Assembly (NCBI RefSeq): GCF_015207705.1
Contig: NZ_JADEWI010000028.1
Location: forward strand, 1 to 64,000
Direction of reading: 5' to 3'
Length of the DNA: 64,000 nucleotides
Source: Nostoc sp. LEGE 06077
Lineage (GTDB): Bacteria > Cyanobacteriota > Cyanobacteriia > Cyanobacteriales > Nostocaceae
A program made the translations under genes and the position numbers. The notes under the pieces were generated by a model. It worked only from the letters and a program-made list of their open reading frames with translations. It made no database searches and was not told the origin of the DNA. Below are positions 62,123 through 64,000 of the stretch, in pieces (within the stretch, counting starts at the first letter, position 1; each line of letters begins with the position of its first letter).

Positions 62123-64000
62123 ATGAGTATGAGCAGTGAATCTGGAACATCAATCAGTAAGCCTGTTCAATTTTGGAGAAAACCACCAAATTTAGATGTT
62201 AGAGAACTGTTCAAATCTCTCAGCAAAGCCGCTATAGACGGAGTTTTAGGAAATTGGCAAGAGGTAGCCAAAGATGCAGTAGAAGCATCAGCCGCAATTG
62301 GGTGGGCGCAAACACCAGAAGAAATAGGCTGGTTGCTGGTTTACCGTGCTTTGATTCAAGCAATGCTCAGTTTGGTAGAAGAGAACCGAACTTTTCTCTT
62401 TGAAACACCAAATCAAAGTGACCTGGAATTATTGTATGGTCATCTCAACAAATCTTTAGAAAGTCAAGAGTTACGCATTGACCAAGATTTTTTTAACAAT
62501 CCCAAAGATTTGCCAATTCTTGCCACAATTAACAGTGCTTTTGGTAATTGGTTGCAATATTTTAGCCTAACTACAGTTCAAGCTCAAACAATAAGCGATC
62601 GCCTACCTACTTATTTTATCTTTGCTCTACATCAAGAGTGGGCAGAATATCCAGATAAATATGCTTGTTTAAAGGCAGAGGTAGATACTCCCTTTACGCA
62701 AGCCAATGAACAAGAACGCTCATGGTTACGTTATGCAGCTTGGCTACAAAAACAAGTAGTGGAGCCAATTTTTGATGAAACCTTTGGCTTAGAAAAAGTC
62801 TATATCCCCTTGCGGGCTTATTATAAAGTCCAGATTAAACCTCAAAAAGACAGTTATTCTTATCGTCAAAGTCAAGAATCAGAAAAATTTGAGGAAGTTG
62901 TAGTTAATTTAAAAGAAGAATTAGAAGCTTGGTTAACAAAAGCTGCGTCTCAAGATGCTATCCGGGTAATTAGTGGTGGCCCTGGTAGTGGTAAATCTTC
63001 CTTTGCCAAAATGTTTGCTGCTGAACAAGCTGCAAAGTCAGAAATTCAAGTTTTATTTATTCCCTTACACCGTTTTGAAGTTGAAGATAACTTAGTTAAT
63101 GCTGTGAGTGAGTTTGTGCAAGCCAATGGATTCTTGCAGCATAACCCCCTAGAAGATAATGATAAATCACGTTTACTAATTATCTTTGATGGCTTAGATG
63201 AACTCGCCATGCAGGGTAAGCTGGGTGCAGAAGTAGCCAAACAATTTATTCAGAAAGTAGAAAGAAAACTAGATAATTCTAATCAGCACGAAACTCGCTT
63301 ACAAGTTTTAATTACTGGACGTGAGTTAGTAGTGCAAGCCAACACAAATCATTTTGATAAATCTCCCCAAGAGATATTACATATCCTGCCTTACTTCGTA
63401 ACTGAATATGAAAGGTCTAATTACAAAGACGAGAACAAATTGCTTGAAGTAGATCAACGGCAGTTTTGGTGGCAAAAGTATGCCCAGGCTAAAGATAAGC
63501 AATATAATGGTTTACCCGCAGCTTTAGACCAAGGCAAATTAATAGAAATTACTGCTCAACCTTTATTAAATTATTTAGTGGCTTTGAGTTATGACCGTGG
63601 AGAAGTAGAATTTTCTGAAAATAGCAACTTAAATACTATTTATGCAGACTTACTCAAAGCTGTTTATGAACGCCGTTGGGGTGATAAACAAAAACATCCA
63701 ATTGCTCAAGAGTTTAGTATCACAGATGATGAAGAATTTGCCCTGATTTTAGAAGAAATCGCGTTAGCTTGCTGGCATGGTGATGGTAGAACCACAACAG
63801 TAAGCAAGATTGAAAAGAAATGCGGCACTAATAGTCATATCAATCAACTATTTAAGGAATATCAGCAAGCAGCAGAAGCGGGTGTCACACGTCTGTTAAC
63901 AGCATTTTATTTCCGTCAGAGTGGAGTTCAAGAACAGGAAAAAACCTTTGAATTCACTCACAAAAGTTTTGGTGAATATCTCACAGCAAGGCGCATAGTG
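62123..64000 (+). CDS. NACHT-domain STAND ATPase (partial, runs off the right edge)
   Basis: The frame opens at ATG 62123 (a second ATG lies two codons on) and stays open for 626 codons to the window end. Residues 1-260 form a helical N-terminal region of unknown type. The NACHT core has Walker A SGGPGSGKSS (about residues 284-293) and Walker B LLIIFDGLDELA (about 351-362), then VLITGRELVV. Later EFTHKSFGEYLTARRIV is the classic end of NACHT winged-helix regions. In Nostoc similar proteins often continue into pentapeptide or other repeats, which would lie beyond 64000. NACHT/STAND proteins serve as signalling switches and some are phage sensors; a defence role here is only a possibility. Confidence 0.85.
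   Translation, partial: MSMSSESGTSISKPVQFWRKPPNLDVRELFKSLSKAAIDGVLGNWQEVAKDAVEASAAIGWAQTPEEIGWLLVYRALIQAMLSLVEENRTFLFETPNQSDLELLYGHLNKSLESQELRIDQDFFNNPKDLPILATINSAFGNWLQYFSLTTVQAQTISDRLPTYFIFALHQEWAEYPDKYACLKAEVDTPFTQANEQERSWLRYAAWLQKQVVEPIFDETFGLEKVYIPLRAYYKVQIKPQKDSYSYRQSQESEKFEEVVVNLKEELEAWLTKAASQDAIRVISGGPGSGKSSFAKMFAAEQAAKSEIQVLFIPLHRFEVEDNLVNAVSEFVQANGFLQHNPLEDNDKSRLLIIFDGLDELAMQGKLGAEVAKQFIQKVERKLDNSNQHETRLQVLITGRELVVQANTNHFDKSPQEILHILPYFVTEYERSNYKDENKLLEVDQRQFWWQKYAQAKDKQYNGLPAALDQGKLIEITAQPLLNYLVALSYDRGEVEFSENSNLNTIYADLLKAVYERRWGDKQKHPIAQEFSITDDEEFALILEEIALACWHGDGRTTTVSKIEKKCGTNSHINQLFKEYQQAAEAGVTRLLTAFYFRQSGVQEQEKTFEFTHKSFGEYLTARRIV

Overview
The window looks like chromosomal DNA of a filamentous, heterocyst-type cyanobacterium (Nostoc/Anabaena or close kin). 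Support comes from many HIP1 octamers (GCGATCGC), short tandem repeats and palindromes between genes, and typical cyanobacterial genes: gap2, ictB, a cyanoexosortase, cruF, the DUF3038/DUF4335 pair, a TamB-like giant and WD40-STAND proteins. The order gap2/nadD/murC/murB/ybaB resembles, from memory, Nostoc sp. PCC 7120; this was not checked. I found no rRNA, tRNA or CRISPR array.

Layout. 1-390: edge of an IS630-type element that appears to have cut an Uma2-family gene. 0.5-9.8 kb: housekeeping genes (thiL, gap2, nadD, murC, murB, ybaB/ebfC, a low-molecular-weight phosphatase, a LuxR-type response regulator, smpB) and a small WGxxGxxG protein. 9.9-13.2 kb: ictB and a GAF protein with a degenerate histidine-kinase core. 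13.9-21 kb: an exopolysaccharide/sorting block (DegT-type aminotransferase, cyanoexosortase and its partner, Wza-like export protein, Wzc-like co-polymerase/kinase). 21-22.6 kb: two tandem rhomboid proteases. 22.8-31.2 kb: a signalling block (TPR protein, P-loop ATPase, 1957-residue TPR-STAND-WD40 protein), interrupted by a dead RAYT transposase and its REP-like palindromes. 31.7-39.5 kb: a TamB-like protein and the DUF4335/DUF3038 pair. 39.9-48.6 kb: apt, an ABC permease, lspA, bioY, cruF, rplU-rpmA, a sugar-binding lipoprotein and yebC.

48.8-52.8 kb holds the most striking locus: three same-strand genes for a DUF2235/Tle1-like lipase, a cyclooxygenase-related haem dioxygenase with a YRWH motif, and a catalase-related haemoprotein. 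The last two match the linoleate 10S-dioxygenase / 10S-hydroperoxide lyase tandem known from Nostoc punctiforme, which makes 1-octen-3-ol and a C10 oxo-acid. The lipase could supply the free fatty acid. In the dioxygenase the distal haem histidine of cyclooxygenases appears to be Asp, which would fit an enzyme that leaves the hydroperoxide intact for the lyase.

53-60 kb: a UbiH-type hydroxylase, then a MarR / EmrA / MFS / EmrB efflux locus. 60-64 kb: a secreted TPR protein, a conserved unknown, a block of repeats including a 21-bp tandem array, and a NACHT ATPase that runs off the right edge.

Gene starts were adjusted where an in-frame ATG or GTG with a plausible ribosome-binding site fits the family better than the longest open frame. 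All family calls were made by eye from motifs; no database search was possible.
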